Positions 1 to 8,454 of a stretch of 64,000 nt of DNA are shown here, piece after piece (positions within the stretch are counted from its first letter, which is position 1; the number at the start of each line of letters is the position of its first letter). The notes beneath the pieces are model-generated. The model saw only the letters and a list, made by a program, of their open reading frames with translations. It made no database searches and was not told the DNA's origin. This stretch comes from Aquicoccus porphyridii. Its GTDB lineage: Bacteria; Pseudomonadota; Alphaproteobacteria; Rhodobacterales; Rhodobacteraceae. The stretch is from positions 62,001 to 126,000 of the forward strand of contig NZ_VINQ01000012.1 of NCBI RefSeq assembly GCF_008369105.1, in the 5' to 3' direction. Both the position numbers and the translations under genes were made by a program.

Positions 1-1005
1 CGGATGTTCCGGCAGAAGCGTCCGGTCGATCTTGGCAAGAACACTCTGGGCCAGTTGTGCCGGTTTGCGCCGCAGCCGACCGATATAAAGGCTCTCGATC
101 GGGCAACCCGCGCCGATCATCGATTCATGCCGTGGCAGGATCACCTGACAATAAGTCACGGTCGGAGACCCGCTCAGGCTTATCGCCGAGATCCCATTGA
201 CCAGATGCCGTGCCGGCACCAGAACCGCCTCGCGGCCAAAGATGTATTCAACCTCGGACCCGCCCACCACCAGCCGCTGATCGGGGGCGACCACGATATC
301 GCTACGCAACCCGAAATACGGCGCGCGCAGGCGCACAGGACGGAACGATCCGCGCGCCGGAACGGTGCGCCGCACCGCATGCAGCACCGGCACGAGCCCC
401 GCTTCCAACGTCTCGACCAGATCACCACGTTGCAAATCCTGCGCGCAAACATAACGGTCGGACGTAAGGATCGGCACATCGGCACCAAGGCTTGGGGCCG
501 GACCGATCGGCTCAACCTTCTCGGAGATGGCAAAGAACTCGACATCTCGGTCCATCAGGCGGCGACGCGGATCGCACGTCATCGCCTGCACATCCTCAAC
601 GTGCATCGCGCGCGGGTTCTCCAACATGAGTTTGACCATCTTGCCGTGTTCCGGCCGCTCGATGGCCAGCCGCCCGCGCCCCCGGGGCAGATCCCAACTA
701 TAGCTGATGCGCAAAAGATCGGCCCTGTCCTGCGCATCGTGATTGAGCGCCGCATGAAATGCCTCGCCGTTCTCGGCCATGACCAACACCACCCCACCCC
801 CGGGGATCGCCTGCACCGAAAGCTTGAACACCTCGCAATCGTGGCTTTCAAAGGCGAAAAGAGTCTGCGGCCCACCATCGGGCGACAGACGGGTTTCGAT
901 CATCAGCGTGCCACACGGCAAGTGCCCCTTGCGCACCGTGCGCGGGGGGCGAAAGTTTGTCGTCTCGGTATCTGCGATTGCAAACCACCCCACGGACGGC
1001 CTCAC
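1..1005 (-). CDS. Hint-domain protein with degenerate active site (C-terminus cut by window edge)
   Basis: The minus-strand frame starts at a GTG (1005-1003) that overlaps the TGA of the upstream Hint gene as GTGA, so the pair looks translationally coupled. 335 codons are visible and the frame is still open at base 1. Residues about 170-335 align by eye with the Hint domain of the neighbour: a TSD segment, a QRGD turn near 192-195, and the block EVEYIFGREAVLVPARHLVN near 251-270. The usual nucleophile Cys is absent (the segment reads PSLGADVPILTSD) and the block-B His is replaced by Gln (APDQR, about Q243). So the fold seems kept but self-cleavage chemistry lost. Residues 1-160 resemble nothing I recognise. 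Hint proteins of this kind are common in roseobacters and their function is not established. Confidence 0.75.
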   Translation of the reverse strand, partial: MRPSVGWFAIADTETTNFRPPRTVRKGHLPCGTLMIETRLSPDGGPQTLFAFESHDCEVFKLSVQAIPGGGVVLVMAENGEAFHAALNHDAQDRADLLRISYSWDLPRGRGRLAIERPEHGKMVKLMLENPRAMHVEDVQAMTCDPRRRLMDRDVEFFAISEKVEPIGPAPSLGADVPILTSDRYVCAQDLQRGDLVETLEAGLVPVLHAVRRTVPARGSFRPVRLRAPYFGLRSDIVVAPDQRLVVGGSEVEYIFGREAVLVPARHLVNGISAISLSGSPTVTYCQVILPRHESMIGAGCPIESLYIGRLRRKPAQLAQSVLAKIDRTLLPEHP

Positions 1006-2615
1006 GCGACCTGGCGCGAAGCGGCGCTGACCCGGGTCAGAAGCTCAGCTTCGAACCGGCGCAGCGCAGGGCGTGCACTAGGCCCATACCCGGTTCCGGT
1101 CTCGAGGTCGATCTCGGGGAAAAGTGCATGAATTTCCTTGACCATTTCGGCCTCCAGATTGCATTTCACCTGCGAACCGGGATGAAAGCTCTCGCTGGCC
1201 AACCCGTCGGAATAGATCACCTGATGATCGTCGAAGAGAAGATGCACATATTCGACCCAGCCGCCGACAACCGGGCGCACCGTGCGGTCATTGACCAGAT
1301 CGCGCGCCGCCACGAGAACTTCCGCTTCACCGAACAAGAGCTCGGACACACAGTCGCGCACAAGGATGCGGTGCAACGGCGACACCGCCACTGCACCATG
1401 CTGGCCGAATGTGTTGGGCGCGATATAGATCGGGGCGAACTTGCCAGTGGCCTGCACCCGCCGCCGTCCGACCCAACGCAAGGGCTGCGGTCCGTGATCC
1501 TGCGTCAGCACCATGTCGCCGGGCACCAGCATCTCAACTCGACGCGGCCCGTCAGCGGTCTCGATCCGCGTGCCCGCCACGAAACAGGGCACGGCCTCAA
1601 CCAGAACGTAACCGGTGTCGTCCTGCATGTCATTGGTGACGGTGTAGGTAAAATTGAAATCTTCGTCATTGCCATCACCGACAAGCGTGACCGTGCCATC
1701 GGCGTTGAGTGTCACCGTCTGCCCGGTGTTGAGCGAAACCGTATCGCCCGCACCGACCGCGAGCCCGTTGATATGGGTGATGGTCAGCGCGCCGCCACCA
1801 GCGTTCTCGTCATTGCCCAGCACATCCAGCGTCTTGGTCTGGTCGCCGGTCAGGTGCACCAGATCGTCATTGGCAATCAGCACCGTCTGCACCGATCCGC
1901 CTGCAATCAGAAGATTGGAATCATAGGATGAATCCCCCACATCCGCGATCCCGATCCGGATTGAATTCATCTCGCCCGCCGTCACCGGCATGGCCAGCGT
2001 CATGGTGACGGTGAACCCGTCCATTTCAGTGTTGTATTGGCTCTGGGTATTGTCGTTGTATAAATTCTGGTTGATTCCTCCCACGAGATTGCCCGGATTG
2101 GCCGCACCGACCGACGTTTCGACCAAAACACCATTTACCCAGACACCGACGAAATCCTGAAACTGCGAATTCGCGTATTCCGGAAATTCGTCCGAGGAGA
2201 AGACGAACTGCATCGTCATCATGTCCCCGTCAGGGACGAAATCCACGTCAATCCACGAGGCGTCATAGGTTCGCGTACCTGCCGCCTCGTTGAACCAGCT
2301 GTTGTTGCTGGGGCCGCTCGTATTGGTCGAGGTGTTTGCGCTCTGGTTCGCTTGCGTGGAACCGCCGCCCTGCCACCACGGGCGTGTTTCAGCGGGATTG
2401 GTGAAATCCTGTGCCCGACCCGTGGAAAGGATCACGCCCTCGTCTCCGGGCGTCACCCCGGGCGAGACCGTTTCACCGTCCGAATAGATGCCCGACGACC
2501 GCCAGTCACCGGTATAGGAAGCACTGAGAACCGTGACTCCGTCACCAAATATCGTCTGCGCCATCTGCATCGCCGATGCATTGATATTGATCGGGAGTTG
2601 GGACGCCGCAACCAT
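1002..2615 (-). CDS. Choice-of-anchor-L / Hint-domain protein
   Basis: 537 residues. Residues about 20-245 look like a choice-of-anchor-L domain, a secreted-protein beta domain (motifs FVFSSDEFPEYAN and FQDFVGVWVNG near 137-162). Residues about 250-340 form a cadherin/Ig-like linker (DVLGNDENAGGGALTIT). The C-terminal Hint domain begins at PCFVAGTRIET, with nucleophile Cys344 and His415 in SPLHR, both intact. There is no classical N-terminal signal peptide, which is usual for roseobacter proteins of this class that may leave by type I secretion. Hint domains can self-cleave, but no C-terminal extein acceptor is obvious, so processing is unproven. It is the first gene of a two-gene unit with the degenerate Hint protein. 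Role unknown, presumably extracellular or surface. Confidence 0.8.
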   Translation of the reverse strand: MVAASQLPININASAMQMAQTIFGDGVTVLSASYTGDWRSSGIYSDGETVSPGVTPGDEGVILSTGRAQDFTNPAETRPWWQGGGSTQANQSANTSTNTSGPSNNSWFNEAAGTRTYDASWIDVDFVPDGDMMTMQFVFSSDEFPEYANSQFQDFVGVWVNGVLVETSVGAANPGNLVGGINQNLYNDNTQSQYNTEMDGFTVTMTLAMPVTAGEMNSIRIGIADVGDSSYDSNLLIAGGSVQTVLIANDDLVHLTGDQTKTLDVLGNDENAGGGALTITHINGLAVGAGDTVSLNTGQTVTLNADGTVTLVGDGNDEDFNFTYTVTNDMQDDTGYVLVEAVPCFVAGTRIETADGPRRVEMLVPGDMVLTQDHGPQPLRWVGRRRVQATGKFAPIYIAPNTFGQHGAVAVSPLHRILVRDCVSELLFGEAEVLVAARDLVNDRTVRPVVGGWVEYVHLLFDDHQVIYSDGLASESFHPGSQVKCNLEAEMVKEIHALFPEIDLETGTGYGPSARPALRRFEAELLTRVSAASRQVA

Positions 2616-2916
2616 GACCTGCTCACCTCGTTATTCCGGGGGCAGGTCGCACCATGCGGTCCACGACACATGACGGACTCACTGGGTCCGCGTGTTCTTT
2701 TCTGCTCGGCGGGGCGTTTTCGCCCTCGTTCCGCAACCTGCCTCGGTTTATTCTTGGGACGACCTTAACACGGCAAGGCCGAGCCTGTTAAGCTATTCAT
2801 TTCACTGACCTTCGTCCTTACCGACAATAGCGCGTCTTTTCCGCCACATTTGCACCTCGCTGCGCAGCGCGCTAAGGCGTGGAAAACGCAGATCACAGGA
2901 ACCGCAGGCCGCCCTC
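2616..2916. other. Intergenic region between divergent Hint operon and dapE
   Basis: About 300 bp with no convincing gene. It must hold the promoters of the minus-strand Hint operon and plus-strand dapE. The only structure seen is an inverted repeat CTTAAC (2764-2769) / GTTAAG (2787-2792) with a 17-nt spacer. Confidence 0.5.
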
Positions 2917-4065
2917 ATGACCACATCACTCGACCCCGTCCACCTGACCCGAAACCTGATCCGCTGCGCCTCGGTCACACCCGCCGAAGGTGGCGCGCTC
3001 GTCCTCTTGGAGGATGTGCTCTCCGGGGCCGGTTTCACCTGCACCCGCGTCGACCGCGGCGGGGTGGCCAATCTCTTCGCTCGCTGGGGTGACAAGGGGC
3101 ATGCGAAAACCTTCGGCTTCAATGGTCATACCGACGTCGTTCCCCCGGGCGACGAGACCGCCTGGACCCATGCGCCGTTCTCGGGCGATCTGGAAAACGG
3201 TATTCTTTGGGGTCGCGGGGCGACCGATATGAAGTCGGGCGTCGCCGCCTTCGCGGCCGCGGCAGTGGATTTCGTGCGCCAGACCCCGCCTGACGGTGCC
3301 ATCGTGCTGGCCATCACAGGCGATGAAGAGGGCGACGCGGTGGACGGCACCACTGCCCTTCTCGACTGGATGGGCGAAGCGGGTGAGGCCATGTCGGCCT
3401 GCCTCGTGGGTGAGCCCACTTGCCCTGAAAACATGGGCGATATGATCAAGATCGGGCGGCGGGGGTCGATGACGGGGTGGTTTCGGGTGACGGGGGTGCA
3501 GGGGCATTCGGCCTATCCGCACCGGGCCAAGAACCCCCTGCCCGCGCTGGCGCGGCTCGTTGACCGGCTGGCCAGTCACGAGCTGGATCAGGGCAGCGCG
3601 CATTTCGATGCCTCGACGCTGGCGGTGGTGACGATGGATACCGGCAACCCGGCCACCAACGTCATTCCGGCCGAGTGCAGCGCCGCCGTCAACATTCGTT
3701 TCAACGACCTGCATTCCGGCGCGTCGCTGTCGAAATGGCTTGAAGAAGAGGCCGACCGCGCCGCGGCCGAATTCGGCGTAGGCATTGAATTGAAAGTAAA
3801 AATTTCGGGCGAGAGCTTTCTCACCCCGCCGGGGCCGCTCTCGGACCTGGTGGCGCGGGCGGTCGAGGCGGAGACCGGGCGGAGCCCGGTTCTTTCGACC
3901 TCGGGGGGGACGTCGGATGCGCGGTTCGTCAAGGATCATTGCCCGGTGGTCGAGTTCGGGCTGGTCGGAAAGACCATGCATCAGGTCGACGAGCATGTGC
4001 CTGCCGAGCAGATCGAGCAGCTCAAGACGATCTATAAACGCATCCTGACCGACTTTTTCGCCTGA
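2917..4065 (+). CDS. dapE: Succinyl-diaminopimelate desuccinylase
   Basis: 382 residues, full length for DapE. It hydrolyses N-succinyl-LL-2,6-diaminopimelate to LL-diaminopimelate and succinate in lysine and peptidoglycan precursor synthesis, in the cytoplasm. M20 metallopeptidase signatures are present in order: [10 protein letters not shown] with His71 and catalytic Asp73, [10 protein letters not shown] with bridging Asp104, TGDEEGD with the catalytic Glu pair at 137-138, the substrate-binding GGTSDARF near 325, and a final His ligand in KTMHQVDEH. It stands alone ahead of aroC with a 210-bp gap. dapA of the same pathway lies 20 kb away in this window. Confidence 0.95.
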   Translation: MTTSLDPVHLTRNLIRCASVTPAEGGALVLLEDVLSGAGFTCTRVDRGGVANLFARWGDKGHAKTFGFNGHTDVVPPGDETAWTHAPFSGDLENGILWGRGATDMKSGVAAFAAAAVDFVRQTPPDGAIVLAITGDEEGDAVDGTTALLDWMGEAGEAMSACLVGEPTCPENMGDMIKIGRRGSMTGWFRVTGVQGHSAYPHRAKNPLPALARLVDRLASHELDQGSAHFDASTLAVVTMDTGNPATNVIPAECSAAVNIRFNDLHSGASLSKWLEEEADRAAAEFGVGIELKVKISGESFLTPPGPLSDLVARAVEAETGRSPVLSTSGGTSDARFVKDHCPVVEFGLVGKTMHQVDEHVPAEQIEQLKTIYKRILTDFFA

Positions 4066-4275
4066 CCCCAATCGTGCGAAAAACCAGCGTTCGATGGGGT
4101 TAACGCGGCTTCATGTGCGTTCTTGCAGGGGGTGACATCCGGCTGCCGCCCGGCTGTTTCCCGGCTGCCGTCCGATCCGCCGCGCACAGCCTCGCAAATC
4201 GGGTTAACGCGACGCACGCTCAAGACTTGGCAGCGCCCGCCCGCAACGCTATGCCAGCGCCAAAGGAGCCCGCGC
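4066..4275. other. dapE-aroC intergenic region
   Basis: No gene. It carries the GGTTAAC-flanked iteron module (4098-4208) and, after it, a plausible sigma-70 promoter for aroC: TTGGCA (starting near 4227), 17 bp, TATGCC. Just after the dapE stop, TTTTTCGC and GCGAAAAA form an 8-bp stem with a 14-nt loop that could act as a terminator or mRNA end. Confidence 0.5.
4098..4208 (+). repeat. GGTTAAC-flanked 11-bp iteron module, copy 1 (upstream of aroC)
   Basis: Two GGTTAAC sites (4098-4104 and 4202-4208) bracket three CCGGCTG units beginning at 4139, 4150 and 4161, exactly 11 bp apart, plus a decayed fourth (CCGATCC at 4172). GGGGGTGAC precedes the first unit. The same architecture recurs at 28183-28290, in the same orientation relative to the downstream gene. 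One-turn phasing suggests cooperative protein binding on one DNA face; this is inference. Confidence 0.6.
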
Positions 4276-5382
4276 ATGAGCCTGAACACATTCGGACACC
4301 TGTTTCGCGTCACCACATGGGGCGAGAGCCACGGCCCCGCGCTTGGCGCCACTGTCGATGGCTGCCCGCCCGGGGTGACGCTGGACGAGGGCATGCTCCA
4401 GCACTGGCTCGACAAGCGGCGGCCGGGCCAGAACAAGCACACCACCCAGCGGCAGGAGCCAGACCGGGTGCGCATCCTGTCGGGCACCTATGAAGGGGTC
4501 ACGACCGGCACGCCGATCCAGCTCATGATCGAGAACACCGACCAGCGCTCAAAAGATTACAGCGAGATCGCCCAGACCTTTCGCCCGGGTCATGCCGACA
4601 TCACCTATCACATGAAATACGGGCTGCGCGATCCGCGCGGCGGCGGGCGATCCTCGGCCCGCGAAACCGCCGCGCGGGTGGCGGCGGGCGGGGTGGCGCG
4701 CGCGGCGCTGACGAGCCTTGCCCCCGCGCTCGAGATCAAGGGCTACATGACGCGCATGGGCGAGATGGCAATCGACCGCAACGCCTTTGACTGGGACGCG
4801 ATCGACGCCAACCCGTTCTGGATTCCCCAAGGCCCCGAGATTGCCGCCGCATGGGAAAGCTACCTCGGCGGCATCCGCAAGGAGCGCAACTCGGTCGGTG
4901 GGGAAATCGAGGTCGTCGCCCGCCATGCGCCGGGGGGCCTCGGGGCGCCGGTCTATGGCAAGCTCGACACCGATCTGGCGGCGGCGATGATGTCGATCAA
5001 CGCGGTGAAGGGTGTCGAGATCGGCGAGGGCATGGCCGCCGCGCGGTTGCAAGGCACCGAGAATGCCGACGAGATCTTCATGGGCAATGACGGGCAGCCG
5101 GTTTTCTCGTCGAACCATGCGGGCGGTATCCTCGGCGGTATCTCGACGGGTCAGGACATCGTGGTGCGCTTTGCGGTCAAGCCGACATCTTCGATCCTGA
5201 CGCCGCGCCGGTCGATCCGCATCGACGGCACGCCGACCGAGGTCGTCACCAAGGGCCGCCATGATCCTTGCGTCGGCATCCGCGCGGTGCCGGTGGGCGA
5301 GGCGATGATGGCCTGTGTCATCCTCGATCACCTGTTGCTGCATCGCGGGCAGATGGGCGAGACGAGGGGCCGGATCGGCTGA
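4276..5382 (+). CDS. aroC: Chorismate synthase
   Basis: 368 codons. It converts 5-enolpyruvylshikimate 3-phosphate to chorismate, the last common step of aromatic amino acid synthesis; the enzyme needs reduced FMN. The start at 4276 is supported by AAAGGAG at 4262-4268 and gives the family N-terminus [20 protein letters not shown]. Signature segments are visible: GESHGPALG near 16-24, [20 protein letters not shown] near 115-134, and the C-terminal [19 protein letters not shown] longer upstream frame exists but would cover the iteron module and lacks family sequence. The stop is followed directly by the AEC permease ATG (TGAATG), so the two genes may be co-transcribed. Confidence 0.96.
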   Translation: MSLNTFGHLFRVTTWGESHGPALGATVDGCPPGVTLDEGMLQHWLDKRRPGQNKHTTQRQEPDRVRILSGTYEGVTTGTPIQLMIENTDQRSKDYSEIAQTFRPGHADITYHMKYGLRDPRGGGRSSARETAARVAAGGVARAALTSLAPALEIKGYMTRMGEMAIDRNAFDWDAIDANPFWIPQGPEIAAAWESYLGGIRKERNSVGGEIEVVARHAPGGLGAPVYGKLDTDLAAAMMSINAVKGVEIGEGMAAARLQGTENADEIFMGNDGQPVFSSNHAGGILGGISTGQDIVVRFAVKPTSSILTPRRSIRIDGTPTEVVTKGRHDPCVGIRAVPVGEAMMACVILDHLLLHRGQMGETRGRIG

Positions 5383-6327
5383 ATGCTGGCGATCCTCGGC
5401 ATCACGTTTCCGATCTATGTCATCATCGCGCTGGGCTATGTCTGTGTGCGCAAGGGGGTGTTTCGCCCCGAGCATATGCCGCAATTCGGCGGCTACGTGA
5501 TGAACATCGCGCTGCCCGCGCTTTTGTTCAACGCGGTGGCGACGCGCGATGTTGGCGAGGTGTTCGACCTGACCTATATGGCGGTGTTCCTGGTCGGGGC
5601 GCTGGCGACGATCGCGGTCGGGTTCGCGGTCTTTGGCGGTCTGGGGCTGTCGCCCGGGCGCCGGGCGGTGGCGATCATGGGAACCACCTGTCCGAATTCG
5701 GGGTTCATCGGCTATCCGGTGATGCTCTTGAGTTTCCCCGAGATCGCGGGGCAGATACTTGCGCTCAACATGCTGGTCGAGAATTTCGTGATCATCCCGA
5801 TCTGCCTTGCCATCATGGAGGCGTCGAAGGGCCGGGGCGAGGCCGATCTCTTGCGCAAGCTGGGCCGCATCCTCTTGGGCGTGATCCGGCGGCCGATGGT
5901 GATCGCGCTCGTGGCCGGGTTGGTGGTGTCGCTCAGCGGCGTCGGGATGCCGGGGCCGGTGCTGCGGGTGTTCGAGATGCTGGCCGCCTCGGCCTCGGCG
6001 CTGGCGCTGTTCGTGATTGGCGGGGCGCTGGTGGGGGTGCCGTTTCGGGGCAACCGGGGGGTGGCCGTGATGATCGTGCTGGGCAAGCTGTTGGTGCATC
6101 CGGCGATGGTGGCGCTTGCGCTGTTGGCGGTGCCGCTGGTCGGGCTGGCGCCGCTTGCGCCGGACCTGGCGGCGGCGGTGGTGATCTCGGCGGCGATCCC
6201 GATGTTCTCGATCTATGCGCTCTTTGCGCAGGAGCTCGGGCATGAGGGCATGGCCTCGATCGCGCAGATCCTGGCGACGGGCGGGGCGTTCGTGACGTTG
6301 AACGTGCTGTTGTTCGTGCTGTTGTAG
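5383..6327 (+). CDS. AEC-family (auxin efflux carrier-like) permease
   Basis: 314 residues, almost wholly hydrophobic, with about ten predicted membrane segments in two five-helix halves separated by a polar stretch near 145-165 (EASKGRGEADLLRKLGR). Conserved family features include N-terminal PIYVIIALGYV, TCPNSGFIGYPVML near 103-116 and the C-terminal AAIPMFSIYALFAQELG. The AEC family exports or takes up organic acids and related solutes; the substrate here cannot be inferred. The ATG abuts the aroC stop, which implies translational coupling rather than a shared pathway. The start is fixed by that junction. Confidence 0.85.
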   Translation: MLAILGITFPIYVIIALGYVCVRKGVFRPEHMPQFGGYVMNIALPALLFNAVATRDVGEVFDLTYMAVFLVGALATIAVGFAVFGGLGLSPGRRAVAIMGTTCPNSGFIGYPVMLLSFPEIAGQILALNMLVENFVIIPICLAIMEASKGRGEADLLRKLGRILLGVIRRPMVIALVAGLVVSLSGVGMPGPVLRVFEMLAASASALALFVIGGALVGVPFRGNRGVAVMIVLGKLLVHPAMVALALLAVPLVGLAPLAPDLAAAVVISAAIPMFSIYALFAQELGHEGMASIAQILATGGAFVTLNVLLFVLL

Positions 6328-6577
6328 GGTGGGTGGCAGCAAATCGAAGTCAACCGACGCCAACGGATAGGGTAGCACGGGGCCGCGGTCGGGTGCTTGC
6401 AACTTCGGCGTCGGGCACTTTATGCCGCAACGTCATCCCTTGCCCGGAATGGCGCGCACCCTCTCAAAAGCACCCGGCCGTCGGGGCGGCCCGGTGCTGC
6501 CCGGGCGGCTTCGCCGCTATTCCCGGGCGTGAGCAACAAGTTTGATCAACAAGGCGCGCGCCTGTCGGGCACCCGCC
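6328..6577. other. Intergenic region between convergent permease genes
   Basis: 250 bp without a credible gene between two convergent transcription units. It is rich in short GC palindromes, for example GCGGC-TTC-GCCGC, within a larger CCCGGG...CCCGGG arrangement near 6500-6530. These could be terminator or REP-like structures. Confidence 0.4.
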
Positions 6578-7453
6578 CTACCCGACCAAGGGCCGTTGTT
6601 TCGACAATTGCACCGCGAGGATACCGGCCGCGACGGTGGCCACGCCGATCACGTCGAGCGTGCCCATCTTCTCGCCCAAGAGAACCGCCGCGACCGCGAC
6701 GCCAAAGAACGGGTTGAGGAAGTGGAAGGTCGCGGCCTTGACCGCGCCGATCTGGTTGACCAGCGTGAACCAGACCCATGTGGCCATCAGCCCCGGCACG
6801 ATCGTGGTATAGATGAACGCGACGACAAGCTGCCAGGACCAGGTGACCGTCATGGTCTCGGTCATGGCCGACACCACGGCGAGGCCGGCGGCGCCGACGA
6901 ACATCTGAAGTCCGACGATCATCATCACGTTGCCCCCCGACGAGGCGCCGCGCACCGAGAGCGTCGCCACGGCAAGGGCAATCGCCCCGATGATGCAAAA
7001 GGTGATCCCGGTCCAGTCGAGCCCGCCATCGAGCCGCCCGCCCATGATCAGCCCAACCCCGACAAAGCCGACGACAAGGCCAAGGAACGCCATCGGGCTG
7101 AGCGTGTCGCCCAGGAAGACGCGCCCCAGAAGCGCGACCATCAGGGGCATGGTGCTGGCGATGATCGAGGCGAGGCCCGCCTCGATCCATTGCATCGCGA
7201 CGAAATTGAGGCCGAGATAGAGGGCGTTCTGGCAGATCCCGAAGATGATCGTCGCGCGCCATTGGGCCCGCGTCAGGCGCAGCGTCTGGCCCAGCGCGAG
7301 GGCGATCGCGACGCCGATCAGCCCGGAAATGAAGAACCTGAGCGCGAGCGAGCCCATGGGCGGGGCATAGGCGACGATGACCCGCGCCGAGGTAAAGGCC
7401 GACGACCACATGAAGGCAAAGGCCAGGCCAAGAAATATCGTTTTGACAGCCAT
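6578..7453 (-). CDS. EamA/DMT-superfamily transporter
   Basis: 291 residues with ten predicted transmembrane helices in two EamA repeats (about 5-135 and 150-285). Motifs typical of the drug/metabolite transporter superfamily are visible, such as FMWSSAFTSARV near 12-23 and the C-terminal FLNPFFGVAVAAVLLGE. The start at 7453 (MAVKTIFLGLAF) puts the first helix at the N-terminus; an upstream start at 7525 would add a charged, unlikely leader. Substrate unknown: the family includes amino acid and metabolite exporters. It is convergent with the AEC gene and in line with the next minus-strand gene, 79 bp away. Confidence 0.85.
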   Translation of the reverse strand: MAVKTIFLGLAFAFMWSSAFTSARVIVAYAPPMGSLALRFFISGLIGVAIALALGQTLRLTRAQWRATIIFGICQNALYLGLNFVAMQWIEAGLASIIASTMPLMVALLGRVFLGDTLSPMAFLGLVVGFVGVGLIMGGRLDGGLDWTGITFCIIGAIALAVATLSVRGASSGGNVMMIVGLQMFVGAAGLAVVSAMTETMTVTWSWQLVVAFIYTTIVPGLMATWVWFTLVNQIGAVKAATFHFLNPFFGVAVAAVLLGEKMGTLDVIGVATVAAGILAVQLSKQRPLVG

Positions 7454-7532
7454 CCCGTTCCCGTGCTCGCGCCTTTTTCCCAGGCAGGTCAGATGTCTTA
7501 GACACGCCGGGACAACGGGATGCAATCAACTT

Positions 7533-7820
7533 TCACTCGAAGCGCGACCGGGCCTTTTTCACGGCCTCCGAAAGGTTCGACCAGGCCGCATCGAGTTCCG
7601 TCTTGATGTCACCCCATGCGGCGTCGCCAGCCTGCCGCGCTTCCTTGAGCTGTTGTTCAAGCGCGTCGCGCTGGCCCTGCAAATTCTGCAAGACCTCCCG
7701 GTAGGCGATTTCACCGTCGGCCGATGTCTGACGTGCCTTCGCCTCCATCTTGTCGATCTCGGCGTTCCACTGGTCGATTTTTGCCTTGGTCTTTTCAATG
7801 TAGGCATCGCGTTCGGACAT
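7533..7820 (-). CDS. Small coiled-coil protein of unknown function
   Basis: 95 residues, very rich in Ala, Glu, Lys and Gln with a heptad-like pattern throughout (KTKAKIDQWNAEIDKMEAKA, then LQNLQGQRDALEQQLKEARQ), no Cys and no hydrophobic segment. It is therefore probably a single soluble alpha-helical coiled coil. A strong Shine-Dalgarno (AAAGGAG) sits 7 bases before the ATG. Similar short proteins occur widely in Rhodobacterales as hypothetical sequences. The downstream EamA gene is probably unrelated. No function is proposed. Confidence 0.7.
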   Translation of the reverse strand: MSERDAYIEKTKAKIDQWNAEIDKMEAKARQTSADGEIAYREVLQNLQGQRDALEQQLKEARQAGDAAWGDIKTELDAAWSNLSEAVKKARSRFE

Positions 7821-7975
7821 TGAGGTTTCTCCTTTGTGGGTGGTTCAGGAACATGGGCCCCGGTTCAATTTCCGAAGGGGCGCAAGGAGACCTATGCATT
7901 GCCATGAAACGCTTTAAGCCAGACGGGCTGACCTATCTTGGGCTGCGGGATCTTGTGATGCGTGTCGGTGAATGC

Positions 7976-8005
7976 AAAAGGGCCGCCCTGAACCGGACGG
8001 CCCTT
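7976..8005 (-). terminator. Rho-independent terminator of the HU gene
   Basis: On the minus strand an 11-bp stem (AAGGGCCGTCC / GGGCGGCCCTT, one G-U pair) with a short loop is followed by a TTTT run, 30 bp after the HU stop. Confidence 0.75.
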
Positions 8006-8034
8006 GTACGAAACTTGTACGAAATCGGTAGCGG

Positions 8035-8322
8035 TCAGCCGTTCACGCTGTCCTTGAGCGCCTTGGCGATGGTCATCTTGACCACCTTGTCGGCGTCTTT
8101 CTTGATCTGTTCGCCGGTGGCGGGGTTGCGCACCATCCGCTCGGGGCGTTCACGGCAATAGATCTTGCCAACGCCCGGCAGGGTCACGGCGCCGCCACCC
8201 GATACTTCGCGGGTGATGATCGAGACGATCGCATCGAGTGCGCCGCCCGCGGTTTTCTTGTCGCTGCCCATTTCGTCGGCCAGAGCGGCAACAAGCTGGG
8301 TCTTGGTCATCGGTTTTGCCAT
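8035..8322 (-). CDS. HU-family DNA-binding protein
   Basis: 95 residues, the standard length for HU/IHF-like proteins. The dimerisation helices (MTKTQLVAALADEMGSDKKT) are followed by the beta-arm region GVGKIYCRERPERMVRNPAT, where the intercalating Pro lies in the RNPATGE motif, and the C-terminal helix KVVKMTIAKALKDSVNG. It acts as a nucleoid protein that bends and compacts DNA. It lies alone between AT-rich upstream DNA (8370-8400, probably its promoter) and a clear terminator. Whether it is an HU alpha or beta type cannot be decided from sequence alone. Confidence 0.93.
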   Translation of the reverse strand: MAKPMTKTQLVAALADEMGSDKKTAGGALDAIVSIITREVSGGGAVTLPGVGKIYCRERPERMVRNPATGEQIKKDADKVVKMTIAKALKDSVNG

Positions 8323-8454
8323 TTTCGGTCTCCTTGCATCTGCCCGATCACTTGGGCCTCATTGTCGTCATATAACGGAATATAGGTTAGGAACACAACG
8401 ATTAGTGGCTACTGGCAAGCCAAAAACGTGCATTTTGTGCCGATTTACGCGCAG

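Noticed and set aside
4139-4167. CCGGCTG repeats as a CRISPR array or integration iterons
   Set aside because: Units are too short and too closely spaced for CRISPR, and no cas, integrase or replication gene is near.
4098-4208. Reading GGTTAAC sites as CtrA sites
   Set aside because: CtrA sites are TTAA-N7-TTAA(C); here the sites are about 100 bp apart and single, so the fit is poor.
4549-6402. 617-codon minus-strand open frame over aroC and the AEC gene
   Set aside because: Repetitive Arg/His/Asp composition, no domain, and strong genes on the other strand.
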